Below, one piece after another: positions 30,481 to 39,812 of a stretch of DNA of 64,000 nucleotides (its first letter is position 1; the number at the start of each line of letters is the position of its first letter). The stretch spans positions 79,508-143,507 of the forward strand of contig NZ_MOMB01000048.1 of NCBI RefSeq assembly GCF_002752165.1, in the 5' to 3' direction. Source of the stretch: Erwinia sp. OLFS4 (GTDB taxonomy: Bacteria; Pseudomonadota; Gammaproteobacteria; Enterobacterales; Enterobacteriaceae). The notes beneath the pieces were generated by a model. The model saw nothing but the letters and a program-made list of their open reading frames with translations, made no database searches and was not told the origin of the DNA. The translations under genes were made by a program, and so were the position numbers.

Positions 30481-30876
30481 ATGTCGCAATCTATTAATGC
30501 CTGGCTTCAGCAGCATATTGATGAATACAAATTCCGTCTCCGCGATCTGACCGTCGATTTTTATATGGCGCAGGCCAGACTCAATCGCCCCGAATGTCAG
30601 CTTGATCAGCTGCGCGGCTTTAATGACGCCTGCATGAATATGGCCGAACTCTGTCAGATGAACGGCGACGATGACAGCTATCTTCATGCCCTTGGTCGGC
30701 TGCATCAGCGCCTGCTGACCGAAGTCAGAAATACCCAGCGCGACAAACTGTTTCGCGCCCAGGCATGGCAACTGGCGCGGCATTCCCTGACGCGCTTGTG
30801 TCATCAGTTTGCGGTTAACGGCGAGTGGCAAAAAGCCAGCGCGTTGCAAACCGAATTTGTTAAATATGTCTGGTAA
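30481..30876 (+). CDS. Unrecognised 131-residue helical protein, predicted Fur-regulated
   Basis: I do not recognise this family. The protein is soluble-looking, rich in Leu, Gln, Arg and Asp, with long amphipathic helices (for example WLQQHIDEYKFRLRDLTVDF and LFRAQAWQLARHSLTRLCHQ), few prolines, no signal peptide, no membrane segment and no cofactor motif. Four cysteines are scattered (residues near 40, 52, 60, 107). It lies 20 bases downstream of a near-consensus Fur box, divergent from sufA and convergent with ydiJ (11-base gap). It occupies the position of ydiH/ydiI in E. coli but resembles neither. Codon use looks native. A role in iron starvation or Fe-S repair is inference from context only. 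Confidence 0.8.
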   Translation: MSQSINAWLQQHIDEYKFRLRDLTVDFYMAQARLNRPECQLDQLRGFNDACMNMAELCQMNGDDDSYLHALGRLHQRLLTEVRNTQRDKLFRAQAWQLARHSLTRLCHQFAVNGEWQKASALQTEFVKYVW

Positions 30877-30887
30877 TACCCCAGGCG

Positions 30888-33800
30888 TTATATTTCCAGC
30901 GAGGTTTGCGCCGGCATAACAGCCGGGTCGGGTATAAGCTCCAGTAACGCCTGCAAAGGATGGCGTACACCGCTGCCTTCAAAGCGCTTCACCTGACTGC
31001 GACAGGAATAACCGGTTGCCAGGCAACGCTGCCGCGGCAGTTTTTCCAGCGCCGGATGCCACGACTGCTGAAAAATTGCCAGCGAGTTTTCATGGTTGAC
31101 CACTTCATGACCATAAGTCCCCGCCATACCACAGCAGCCGGTGCTGATACTTTTCAGCGTGGCGCCAAAACGGGCAAAAATGCCTTGCCATTGCTGCGGC
31201 GCCGTTGGCAGCGCCGTCACTTCGGTACAGTGGCCAAACAGATACCAGGCTTCACCACGGGCTGGGGCTTCTGGCTGGCTGGCTAATACCTGATGGAGCC
31301 ATTCATGTACCAGCAGGACATGAAAATCACCGCGTTTATCCCCCAGTGACTGACGGTACTCATCGCGATAGCATAATACCAGCGCAGCATCGACCCCTAC
31401 CATTGGCATACCCAGCCGGGCGACACGATTAAGCCACTCAGCGGTCTTTGCCGCGGTACGGGCAAAACGCTGAAGAAACCCTTTCACCTGCTGAGCCTTA
31501 CCGTTCGGTGAAAATGGCAGCACCACTGGCTGAAATCCGAGTCGGGTAATTAAACGGACGAAATCAGCAACGAGCTGCGCTTCATAATAACTGGTAAAGG
31601 GATCCTGAACCACCAGCACCGTTTTGGCACGCTGTGCTGTGGTCAGTGCCTCCAGCTGCGCCAGGGTCATTGAAACCCCGGTATAGCCCGCCAGCTGCTG
31701 TTTCAGGGTGGGGGAAGAGAGCAGCGGTAGATCCACCATGCCAATATGCTGACGACTCAACTCGCGCAACCAGGGCTGGCGCAGAAAAAAATTGAAGGTT
31801 TTTGGCGCTTTGGCCATTAACGGAGCATAACTTTCCACGCTGGCAACCAGATAATCACTGGCCGGACGCAGGTAACGCGTGTGATAAAGCTGTAAAAAGC
31901 GCGCGCGAAAATCAGGCACATCTATCTTAATCGGGCATTGTGTTGAACAGGCTTTACAGGCGAGGCAGCCAGACATCGCCTCTTTCACTTCGTGCGAAAA
32001 ATCATATTCACCGCGCCGGGCATGCCAGCTGTTACGCGTGCGCTGAATTAAACCGCGCAGGCTGATACGCTTCTCTGCCAGCTGTCTTTCCAGTTGCTGT
32101 GGATCAACACCCTGCTCTGCCAGTAGCCGCAGCCACTCACGCGTCAGCGTCGCCCGCCCTTTGGGCGAATGAATACGGTTAGCGGTCACTTTCATTGACG
32201 GACACATCGGGCTGTTGACATCAAAATTAAAGCACAACCCGTTGCCATTACATTCCAGAGCGCCACGAAACGCCTGACGTACCGTCACCGGGATCTGGCG
32301 GTCAAAACTGCCGCGTGTGGCAGAATCAACGCTTTTCATTTGCGCATCAACACCATATGGCGGACAGATTTTTCCCGGATTTAGCCGGTTTTTCGGATCG
32401 AACGCCGCTTTGATGCGCCGTAATTCGTCATACAGTTCAGCACCAAAAAACGCCGGGCTGTAACCCGCGCGAAAACCTTTACCGTGTTCCCCCCATAACA
32501 GCCCACCGTAACGCGCGGTCAGCGCCACAACTTCGTCGGACAGCGTTTTCATCAGTTTTTCCTGCTGAGGATCGCACATGTCGAGCGCCGGACGAACATG
32601 CAGCACCCCGGCATCCACATGCCCAAACATGCCATAACTGAGGTCATGGCTGTCGAGCAGCGCGCGGAATTCCGTAATATAATCAGCCAGATGTTCCGGT
32701 GGCACACAGGTATCTTCAACAAAAGGAATTGGTTTCGCACGCCCTTTGGCGTTGCCCAGTAAACCCACTGCTTTTTTTCGCATGGCATAAATACGTTCAA
32801 TACCCTGCAAATCGCCACAGATTTGATAACCAATTACCCCGCTTTGCTGCGTGGAAATCAGCGTATCCAGTTTCTGGCAAAGGGCACTGAGTTGCGCCTC
32901 AATCAGCGCACTGTCATTACCGGCAAATTCGACGATATTCAATCCCTGCATGGTTTTGTCCGGGACATCGCTGATTAGCGCCTTGACCGAATGCCAGACA
33001 ATGTCTTCCCGCGCCAGATTAAGCACTTTGGAATCAATGGTTTCTACCGACAGCGCATTGGCTTCCAGCATCAGCGGCGCATTGCGCAGCGCCGAATCAA
33101 AAGAATCATATTTAATATTAACCAGCCGGCGTACTTTGGGTAACGGCGTGATATCCAGCCTTGCTTCGGTAACCAGCGCCAGGGTTCCTTCCGCACCACA
33201 CAGAATTCGCGTCAGATCAACCTGTTGCAGATCGTCGCTCAGCACGTGCCGCAAATCATAACCGGTAAGAAAACGATTCAAACGGGGAAATTTCTGCAAA
33301 ATAAGCGCTCGCTGCTGGCGGCAACGCTCCAGTACCACGCGATAGATTTGCCCTTCCGCCGTATTTTCGCCGGCGAGCGTTTCTGCCAGCGCTACGGGTA
33401 TTGCCCGGGTGTCAATAATATCCCCGCCGAGTAATACCGCACGCAAGCCAAGCACGTGATCAGAGGTTTTCCCATACACCAGCGATCCCTGTCCGGAGGC
33501 ATCTGTGTTAATCATCCCCCCCAGCGTGGCGCGGTTGCTGGTAGACAGCTCAGGTGAAAAAAAGTAGCCATAAGGTTTAAGCCAGGCATTGAGCTGATCT
33601 TTTACCACCCCGGCTTCTACTTTGACCCAGCCTTCCTGCGGGTTTATCTCCAGAATACGGTTCATATAACGCGACATATCAACCACAATGCCCTGATTAA
33701 GCGCCTGGCCGTTTGTGCCGGTTCCGCCTCCTCGCGGGGTAAACACCAGCGATTCAAAGCGGGGATCGCCCGCCACGCGGGCAATCAAAGCCACATCGGC

Positions 33801-33983
33801 GGTGGAGCGGGGAAAAAGTACCGCATCGGGTAACAACTGATAAATGCTGTTATCCGTTGACATCGCCAGCCGATCGGCATAACTGGTAGCACTGTCGCCG
33901 GTAAAACCTTGCTGATTGAGGGTATCTAAAAACGTTAGCACCAGCTGTATCAGTCCTGGCGCCTGGGAAATCTGTGGGATCAT
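30888..33983 (-). CDS. ydiJ: YdiJ, FAD / 4Fe-4S dehydrogenase (D-2-hydroxyglutarate type)
   Basis: 1031 residues (E. coli 1018), a fusion of a GlcD-like FAD-linked oxidase and an iron-sulfur module. The FAD domain (about 45-280) has FTPRGGGTGTNGQALN and GGMINTDASGQG. The FAD-oxidase C domain (about 290-545) ends CVPPEHLADYITEF...HVDAGVLHVRPALD. Then comes a Fe-S ferredoxin-like segment (CLACKACSTQCPI, near 670) and a late CCG domain (STGCCGMAGTYGHE). E. coli YdiJ has been reported as a D-2-hydroxyglutarate dehydrogenase; I infer the same here. The Fe-S clusters fit its location beside suf. Confidence 0.93.
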   Translation of the reverse strand: MIPQISQAPGLIQLVLTFLDTLNQQGFTGDSATSYADRLAMSTDNSIYQLLPDAVLFPRSTADVALIARVAGDPRFESLVFTPRGGGTGTNGQALNQGIVVDMSRYMNRILEINPQEGWVKVEAGVVKDQLNAWLKPYGYFFSPELSTSNRATLGGMINTDASGQGSLVYGKTSDHVLGLRAVLLGGDIIDTRAIPVALAETLAGENTAEGQIYRVVLERCRQQRALILQKFPRLNRFLTGYDLRHVLSDDLQQVDLTRILCGAEGTLALVTEARLDITPLPKVRRLVNIKYDSFDSALRNAPLMLEANALSVETIDSKVLNLAREDIVWHSVKALISDVPDKTMQGLNIVEFAGNDSALIEAQLSALCQKLDTLISTQQSGVIGYQICGDLQGIERIYAMRKKAVGLLGNAKGRAKPIPFVEDTCVPPEHLADYITEFRALLDSHDLSYGMFGHVDAGVLHVRPALDMCDPQQEKLMKTLSDEVVALTARYGGLLWGEHGKGFRAGYSPAFFGAELYDELRRIKAAFDPKNRLNPGKICPPYGVDAQMKSVDSATRGSFDRQIPVTVRQAFRGALECNGNGLCFNFDVNSPMCPSMKVTANRIHSPKGRATLTREWLRLLAEQGVDPQQLERQLAEKRISLRGLIQRTRNSWHARRGEYDFSHEVKEAMSGCLACKACSTQCPIKIDVPDFRARFLQLYHTRYLRPASDYLVASVESYAPLMAKAPKTFNFFLRQPWLRELSRQHIGMVDLPLLSSPTLKQQLAGYTGVSMTLAQLEALTTAQRAKTVLVVQDPFTSYYEAQLVADFVRLITRLGFQPVVLPFSPNGKAQQVKGFLQRFARTAAKTAEWLNRVARLGMPMVGVDAALVLCYRDEYRQSLGDKRGDFHVLLVHEWLHQVLASQPEAPARGEAWYLFGHCTEVTALPTAPQQWQGIFARFGATLKSISTGCCGMAGTYGHEVVNHENSLAIFQQSWHPALEKLPRQRCLATGYSCRSQVKRFEGSGVRHPLQALLELIPDPAVMPAQTSLEI

Positions 33984-34225
33984 TATCAGGTGACCAACTC
34001 GGTTAAATGAATGCTGGGATTAATCCCGGTTCCTGGAGTACCGCAGTGATGTTTTTATCATATTTTTCTACTGACTGCCTCTACTCTGCCACTTATCATG
34101 ATGCAGCCGCTTTAGGCCTGTAAAAAACTGCAGATATATATCATGCTTACTATGTTGTCCGCCGCCTCCCGATTCCGGCAAGCGGTCTGTCTCTCTTATC
34201 CAATAATTAAAGGAAGTGCCGCTGC

Positions 34226-35332
34226 ATGAATCTGTCGCAAAAGGAGTGGGATTTAACACAAATCGTCTTCCTGTTGATGTTCATTACGCTTTTAATCCTG
34301 GCCTGCTTCTGGGTGGTCCAGCCCTTTATCCTGGGTTTTGCATGGGCAAGCATGGTTGTCATCGCGACCTGGCCACTGATGTTACGTATTCAGCACTGGC
34401 TTTGGGGACGGCGCAGCCTGGCGGTGGTGGTCATGACGCTGCTGCTGTTGCTGCTGTTTATCCTTCCGGTTGCCTTGCTGGTCAGCGGCCTGATTGATAA
34501 CAGCGCGCCAGTGGTTGCCTGGGTGACCTCCGGCCACCTGCAGCTACCGGAACTGGCCTGGCTGAAAAGTATTCCGCTGGCAGGTGATAAGCTCTATGCC
34601 GGCTATCACAGCCTGGTGGCCGGCGGTGGCGATGCGCTGATGGCGAAATTACAGCCCTACATCGGCCGTACTACCGGATTTTTTATGGCGCAGGCCGGCC
34701 ATTTTGGCCTGCTGATGATGCATCTTGGCCTGATGTTGTTATTCAGTATTCTGCTTTACTGGCGCGGTGAACAGGCCGGCAACGGTATTCGCCATTTTGC
34801 TTTTCGCCTCGCCGCCCGTCGCGGTGATGCCGCAGTCTTACTGGCCGCTCAGGCAATACGTGCCGTGGCGCTTGGGGTGGTGGTAACCGCGCTGGTGCAG
34901 GCTATCCTCGGTGGTCTCGGTCTGGCTATCTCAGGCATTCCCTATGCCACGCTGTTAACGGTTTTGATGTTTTTATGTTGTCTGGTTCAGCTCGGCCCGC
35001 TGGTGATCCTGATCCCCGCGATTATCTGGCTCTACTGGAGCGGCGACACAACCTGGGGCACCGTCCTGCTGGTCTGGAGCTGCGTGGTGGGTACGCTTGA
35101 TAACGTGTTGCGGCCGATGCTGATTCGCATGGGCGCCGACCTGCCGATGATTTTGATTCTGTCCGGGGTTATCGGCGGCCTGATCGCGTTTGGCATGATC
35201 GGCCTGTTTATCGGCCCGGTAGTCCTGGCCGTATCCTACCGACTATTGTCGGTTTGGATGCATGAGTCTCCGGCGCCTCAGGACGCGCCTGAAGAAGTTG
35301 TTGAAGCACTTAGCGAAGAAACAGAAGTATAA
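34226..35332 (+). CDS. ydiK: AI-2E family transporter YdiK
   Basis: 368-residue polytopic membrane protein of the AI-2 exporter/PerM (UPF0118) family. Hydrophobic segments lie at about 15-60, 68-90, 155-180, 210-265 and 280-345, with the family GIPYATLLTVL and a Pro-Glu rich cytosolic tail. The transported substrate is unknown. It stands upstream of rprA as in E. coli. Confidence 0.93.
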   Translation: MNLSQKEWDLTQIVFLLMFITLLILACFWVVQPFILGFAWASMVVIATWPLMLRIQHWLWGRRSLAVVVMTLLLLLLFILPVALLVSGLIDNSAPVVAWVTSGHLQLPELAWLKSIPLAGDKLYAGYHSLVAGGGDALMAKLQPYIGRTTGFFMAQAGHFGLLMMHLGLMLLFSILLYWRGEQAGNGIRHFAFRLAARRGDAAVLLAAQAIRAVALGVVVTALVQAILGGLGLAISGIPYATLLTVLMFLCCLVQLGPLVILIPAIIWLYWSGDTTWGTVLLVWSCVVGTLDNVLRPMLIRMGADLPMILILSGVIGGLIAFGMIGLFIGPVVLAVSYRLLSVWMHESPAPQDAPEEVVEALSEETEV

Positions 35333-35383
35333 ACTGGCGGGCGGCTCGGGTGACTAATGCTGCCCCACCAATGTCTTCACCGC

Positions 35384-35418
35384 CCGCAATTCATAGTGGT
35401 GAATTGCGGTTTCACCAC
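35384..35418 (+). repeat. Overlapping, mutually exclusive hairpins downstream of ydiK
   Basis: CCGCAATTCA (35384-35393) pairs perfectly with TGAATTGCGG (35400-35409). The overlapping GTGGTGAA (35396-35403) pairs perfectly with TTCACCAC (35411-35418). Both cannot form at once. It lies 50 bases after ydiK and shows no poly-T. The rest of 35333-35590 contains nothing else I can name. Confidence 0.55.
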
Positions 35419-35590
35419 GGTGCAACGCACGCAGTGAGGCAGTAATAAATAGTTCAGATAATCTGTATAAATAGCTAACTAACTAAATAGTTGCCGGGCG
35501 TAAACCCTCTTGTTCACTGATGATTTTTAACCATCAATGCCATGAAATCGCCTTATCCAGACCAGTAATGGTTAACCGGCTTTAAACTAT

Positions 35591-35636
35591 TAAGATGATT
35601 CTTAGAGACGCCTTTAACCACACTGAATAGTATGAT
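35591..35636 (+). promoter_or_regulatory. RcsB box and promoter of rprA
   Basis: TAAGATGATTCTTA (35591-35604) is a near-perfect RcsB-type palindrome. TATGAT (35631-35636) is the likely -10, with no good -35, as expected for an activator-dependent promoter. RprA transcription by the Rcs phosphorelay is established in E. coli. Confidence 0.75.
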
Positions 35637-35640
35637 GACT

Positions 35641-35742
35641 ATGTTGAAATCAACTCTCTGATTTTTCAACGACCTTTCCCTGAGTAAAGTGAAGAATTGC
35701 TGTGTGTAGTCTTTGCCCATCCTATGAGATGGGCTTTTTTTT
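35641..35742 (+). ncRNA. rprA: RprA small regulatory RNA
   Basis: The 3' half CCCTGAGTAAAGTGAAGAATTGCTG, continuing TGTGTAGTCTTTGCCCATC, and the terminator hairpin CCCATC/GATGGG with eight T match E. coli RprA closely. The 5' half keeps a stem (GTTGAAATCA with TGATTTTTCAAC) though its sequence has diverged. Start is placed from the -10 box. RprA is an Hfq-dependent sRNA that opens the rpoS leader for translation and affects csgD and others. The gene's position after ydiK and its RcsB box are as in E. coli. Confidence 0.93.
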
Positions 35743-35870
35743 AACGCGCTTGATTACCTGCCGGGTTCATCCTGCAACAGGGTTGATAAAATTTTTCCAG
35801 CGCAACAACTCAGCGCACAATAGTCATCGGTACGGTGTTTGTGGCCGCTACCGGCAGACAATTTTCAGGT

Positions 35871-35902
35871 AAAAAAAATCCCGCAACCTCCGGGTAGCGG
35901 GA
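35871..35902 (-). terminator. ppsA terminator
   Basis: On the bottom strand TCCCGC (35902-35897) pairs with GCGGGA (35884-35879), followed by eight T. Confidence 0.88.
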
Positions 35903-35972
35903 CCGCTGCATACTGCCTGAGTGCACAGGCTGAACCGTCGCGTTACCGGCCAGCTTTTGCCCCCTCAGCGCT

Positions 35973-38351
35973 TTAGTGTTGTAACTGTGACAAAGACAGC
36001 CAGGTTTGTACTACGGTATCCGGGTTTAACGACAGGCTGTCGATACCCTCAGCCATCAGCCAGGCGGCAAAATCTTCGTGATCTGACGGTCCCTGACCGC
36101 AGATACCGACATATTTCCCCTGTGCCTTAGCGGCTTTGATAGCCATCGACAACAGCGCTTTCACCGCATCATTACGCTCATCAAATAGCTCGGACACCAC
36201 GCCAGAGTCCCTGTCCAGCCCCAGCGCCAGCTGCGTCATATCATTGGAACCAATGGAGAAACCATCAAAGTATTCAAGAAATTGTGCCGCCAGCAGAGCG
36301 TTGGAAGGAATTTCACACATCATAATAAGCTTAAGACCGTTCTCGCCGCGTTTAAGTCCCTGACGCGCCAGTTCTTCAACTACCGCTTTAGCCTGGGCAA
36401 CCGTGCGGACAAAGGGGATCATAATCTCAACGTTAGTCAGCCCCATTTCATCACGCACCCGCTTGACCGCCGCACACTCCAGCGCGAAGGCAGCGCGGAA
36501 GCTGTCAGAAACATAACGTCCGGCGCCGCGGAAACCCAGCATCGGGTTTTCTTCTTCCGGCTCATAACGTTCACCTCCCACCAGATTGGCGTATTCGTTT
36601 GATTTGAAATCACTCAAACGTACGATGACCCGTTTAGGAGAAAAAGCCGCGCCAAGGGTGGCAATGCCCTCTGTCAGGCGGGCAACGTAGAATTCGACCG
36701 GATCGTCAAAGCCTTTCATCATCTCACGAATCTGTTTTTGCAATTCAGGCGTCTGCTGATCAAACTCCAGCAGAGCACGTGGATGAACGCCAATCATGCG
36801 ATTAATAATAAACTCCAGACGTGCCAGACCAACCCCTTCGTTGGGCAGACAGGCAAAATCAAACGCCCGATCGGGATTGCCGACGTTCATCATGATTTTT
36901 AGCGGCAACGGCGGCATTTCATCTACCTGGGAACTGGTTACTTCAAAATCCAGCAAATCGTCATATACATAGCCAGTATCCCCTTCCGCGCAGGAAACGG
37001 TAACTTTATGACCATCTTTAATTTTATCGGTGGCATCACCGCAACCCACCACTGCCGGAATACCGAGTTCACGTGCGATAATGGCCGCATGGCAGGTCCG
37101 TCCGCCGCGGTTTGTTACAATCGCCGCCGCTTTTTTCATAATGGGTTCCCAGTCGGGGTCAGTCATATCGGTGACCAGCACATCCCCTTTCTGGATACGA
37201 TTCATTTCACTGATATCATGAATCACTTTCACTTCACCGGCACCAATGCGGTGTCCGATCGCCCGTCCCTCAATGACGACTTTCCCTTTGCCTTGCAGGC
37301 TGTAACGTTCCATCACCTGGCCATTAGAGCGAACGGTTTCCGGCCGGGCCTGTACAATAAACAGTTTGCCGGTATGACCATCTTTTGCCCACTCAATATC
37401 CATCGGACGCTGATAATGCTGCTCAATCAATACCGCCTGACGCGCCAGCGCTTCAACCTCGTCATTAGTCAGGCAGAAACGATCGCGCTGGTTTTCCGCC
37501 ACCTCTTCCACTTTGACCTGCTGGCCGTGTTCGCGCGAGTCGGCATAAACCATACGCACTTTTTTCGACCCCATATTACGGCGCACAATCGCCGGACGGC
37601 CCGCAGCCAGCGTCGGTTTATGCACATAGTATTCGTCAGGGTTAACTGCGCCCTGAACCACCATTTCGCCAAGACCCAGCGCCGCGGTGATAAACACCAC
37701 CTGATCAAAACCTGATTCGGTATCAATGGTAAACATCACACCGGAAGCCGCCAGATCGGAGCGCACCATACGCTGTACCCCGGCAGAGAGTGCCACGCCG
37801 CGATGATCATAGCCCTGATGCACGCGATAAGAGATAGCTCTGTCGTTAAACAATGAAGCATAGACGTGCTTAACGGCGGTCATTACCGCATCCATTCCCT
37901 GAACATTAAGGAACGTCTCCTGCTGTCCGGCGAAGGATGCATCTGGCATATCTTCTGCCGTTGCCGATGAGCGCACCGCAAAGGATGCCTCGCTGTCATC
38001 GGCGGACAAACGTTGATATGCGTCGCGGATTGCCGTTTCCAGCGCCGGCTGGAAAGGGGTTTCAACGATCCATTGACGAATTTGTTTACCGGCTCTGGCC
38101 AGTTCATCAACGTCATCCACGTTGGTTTTATCGAGCAAATCATAGATCCGCTGATTCACGCCGCTTTGATCGAGAAACTGATTAAACGCATCGGAAGTCG
38201 TGGCAAAACCATTTGGCACCGCGACGCCAACCGAAGACAGATTAGTGATCATTTCACCCAGAGAGGCATTCTTCCCCCCTACCCGATCAACATCATTCAT
38301 ACCTAGCTGGTCGTACCAGAGCACGAGCGGCATATCACTTTTCGTGGACAT
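35973..38351 (-). CDS. ppsA: Phosphoenolpyruvate synthase
   Basis: 792 residues, the E. coli length. Converts pyruvate, ATP and water to PEP, AMP and phosphate in gluconeogenesis. The N-terminal ATP-binding domain has [11 protein letters not shown] and [21 protein letters not shown]. The phospho-histidine is in [15 protein letters not shown] (His near 421). The C-terminal PEP/pyruvate barrel has [15 protein letters not shown] and GICGQGPSD. The adjacent, divergent ppsR controls it by phosphorylation, and a Cra-like site lies upstream. Confidence 0.98.
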   Translation of the reverse strand: MSTKSDMPLVLWYDQLGMNDVDRVGGKNASLGEMITNLSSVGVAVPNGFATTSDAFNQFLDQSGVNQRIYDLLDKTNVDDVDELARAGKQIRQWIVETPFQPALETAIRDAYQRLSADDSEASFAVRSSATAEDMPDASFAGQQETFLNVQGMDAVMTAVKHVYASLFNDRAISYRVHQGYDHRGVALSAGVQRMVRSDLAASGVMFTIDTESGFDQVVFITAALGLGEMVVQGAVNPDEYYVHKPTLAAGRPAIVRRNMGSKKVRMVYADSREHGQQVKVEEVAENQRDRFCLTNDEVEALARQAVLIEQHYQRPMDIEWAKDGHTGKLFIVQARPETVRSNGQVMERYSLQGKGKVVIEGRAIGHRIGAGEVKVIHDISEMNRIQKGDVLVTDMTDPDWEPIMKKAAAIVTNRGGRTCHAAIIARELGIPAVVGCGDATDKIKDGHKVTVSCAEGDTGYVYDDLLDFEVTSSQVDEMPPLPLKIMMNVGNPDRAFDFACLPNEGVGLARLEFIINRMIGVHPRALLEFDQQTPELQKQIREMMKGFDDPVEFYVARLTEGIATLGAAFSPKRVIVRLSDFKSNEYANLVGGERYEPEEENPMLGFRGAGRYVSDSFRAAFALECAAVKRVRDEMGLTNVEIMIPFVRTVAQAKAVVEELARQGLKRGENGLKLIMMCEIPSNALLAAQFLEYFDGFSIGSNDMTQLALGLDRDSGVVSELFDERNDAVKALLSMAIKAAKAQGKYVGICGQGPSDHEDFAAWLMAEGIDSLSLNPDTVVQTWLSLSQLQH

Positions 38352-38822
38352 TGAAACTATCCTTTTATCATTCAGTCAGGAATGGGATGCAAAAACTGGT
38401 ATTACACGTTCTGTTCTGAGCCTGGCACAATTATCCGGATTAAATAAAGTGGTGAATCGAGAAAGTAATTAAAAAAGCACTTTTTTAAGAAAACTCCGCG
38501 CGCCAAGTAAATTTGCGCAACAAAAATAAGTCACAACACGCTGATTTTATTTACGTTACCATCAGGCATCCCCCCAGCCCTTCCGGCCTGTTGCGCAACT
38601 GATATTAATGAAAAAAAGGCATGATTTTTAAATTAGCTGTATCAAAAAGGAATGACAAATAGCCATGTTGTTGCTGTTATCTTAATTATTCCGCGACTAA
38701 ATCAGTCGTGGACTACACGCGCTGGCGAAGAGTATTCTGATTAATATTTGCAATATTATTTCGTGCCGGCGGCCATTTTTACGTTACTCTTTGCTACAGC
38801 TTTCCGTTGCTCAGGAGAAGAT
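38352..38822. promoter_or_regulatory. Divergent ppsA / ppsR regulatory region with Cra-like site
   Basis: 471 bases without a gene. GGTGAATCGAGAAAG (38451-38465) contains the GTGAATCG half of the Cra consensus about 100 bases upstream of ppsA, where Cra activates in E. coli. The right half-site is weak. The rest is AT-rich promoter DNA. Confidence 0.5.
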
Positions 38823-39656
38823 ATGGACACCCCCAGCGAACGCAGCGTATTTTACATTTCAGATGGCACTGCCATCACCGCCGAAGTACTGGGACATGCA
38901 GTATTGTCACAGTTTCCGGTGGCGACACACAGCGTCACTTTGCCCTTTGTGGAAAACGTTCAGCGGGCGCAGGCCGTTAAAGCGCAAATTAACGCCCTCT
39001 ATCAGCAAAGCGGCGTCAGGCCACTGGTGTTCATTTCAATAGTCACCCAGCAAATTCGCGACATTATTTTGCAAAGTGAGGGATTTTGTCAGGATATTGT
39101 TCAGTCGCTGGTAGCCCCCCTGCAACAGGAATTAGGCATCGCCCCGGCACCGGTCGCCAATCGTACCCATGGGCTGACCGCCAGTAATCTGGGAAAATAT
39201 GACGCACGCATCGCGGCAATTGATTACACCCTGGCCCACGATGATGGTATCTCACTGCGCGGACTGGAAGATGCCCAGATTATCCTGCTGGGGGTTTCCC
39301 GTTGCGGTAAAACGCCTACCAGCCTCTATCTTGCCATGCAGTTTGGCATACGCGCCGCCAACTATCCTTTTATTGCCGATGATATGGATAATCTTAAACT
39401 GCCAGCAGCACTGAAAGCTTTTCAGCATAAGCTTTTTGGCCTGACCATCGATCCGGAGCGGCTGGCCGCCATTCGTCAGGAGCGTGCTGAAAACACCCGT
39501 TATGCTTCGCTGCGTCAGTGCCGGCTGGAAGTGGGTGAAGTCGAAGCGCTGTTTCGTACCCATCAGATACGTTATCTCAACAGTACCAACTATTCGGTGG
39601 AAGAGATCGCCACCCGCATACTGGATATTGTCGGGCTGAACCGTCGCATGTTTTAG
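38823..39656 (+). CDS. ppsR: PEP synthase regulatory protein PpsR (kinase/pyrophosphorylase)
   Basis: 277 residues (DUF299). Bifunctional enzyme that inactivates PpsA by ADP-dependent threonine phosphorylation and reactivates it by phosphorolysis. The P-loop-like [15 protein letters not shown] lies near residue 152; the N-terminus is [22 protein letters not shown] 38823 follows AGGAG and matches the E. coli start; an upstream ATG at 38748 would add 25 unconserved residues. Context beside ppsA supports the assignment. Confidence 0.97.
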   Translation: MDTPSERSVFYISDGTAITAEVLGHAVLSQFPVATHSVTLPFVENVQRAQAVKAQINALYQQSGVRPLVFISIVTQQIRDIILQSEGFCQDIVQSLVAPLQQELGIAPAPVANRTHGLTASNLGKYDARIAAIDYTLAHDDGISLRGLEDAQIILLGVSRCGKTPTSLYLAMQFGIRAANYPFIADDMDNLKLPAALKAFQHKLFGLTIDPERLAAIRQERAENTRYASLRQCRLEVGEVEALFRTHQIRYLNSTNYSVEEIATRILDIVGLNRRMF

Positions 39657-39812
39657 CCGCTTGCTTTGTTGTCACAGCCTGGGTGTTGGTAGCAGACAAC
39701 AGGTGCAAGAAGTGCTGGCAGGCGGTTGAAATTACCCGCCATTGGTTTATTGTGATCCTCATCACTTCGCAGCCTGATGCCGAAGCAAAGTACAACATTT
39801 TCAGAGAGTCAC

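Noticed and set aside
37008..37715. 235-codon top-strand frame opposite ppsA
   Set aside because: Shadow of ppsA, whose catalytic motifs are all intact; the composition of the shadow is rich in His, Phe and Arg with no domain.
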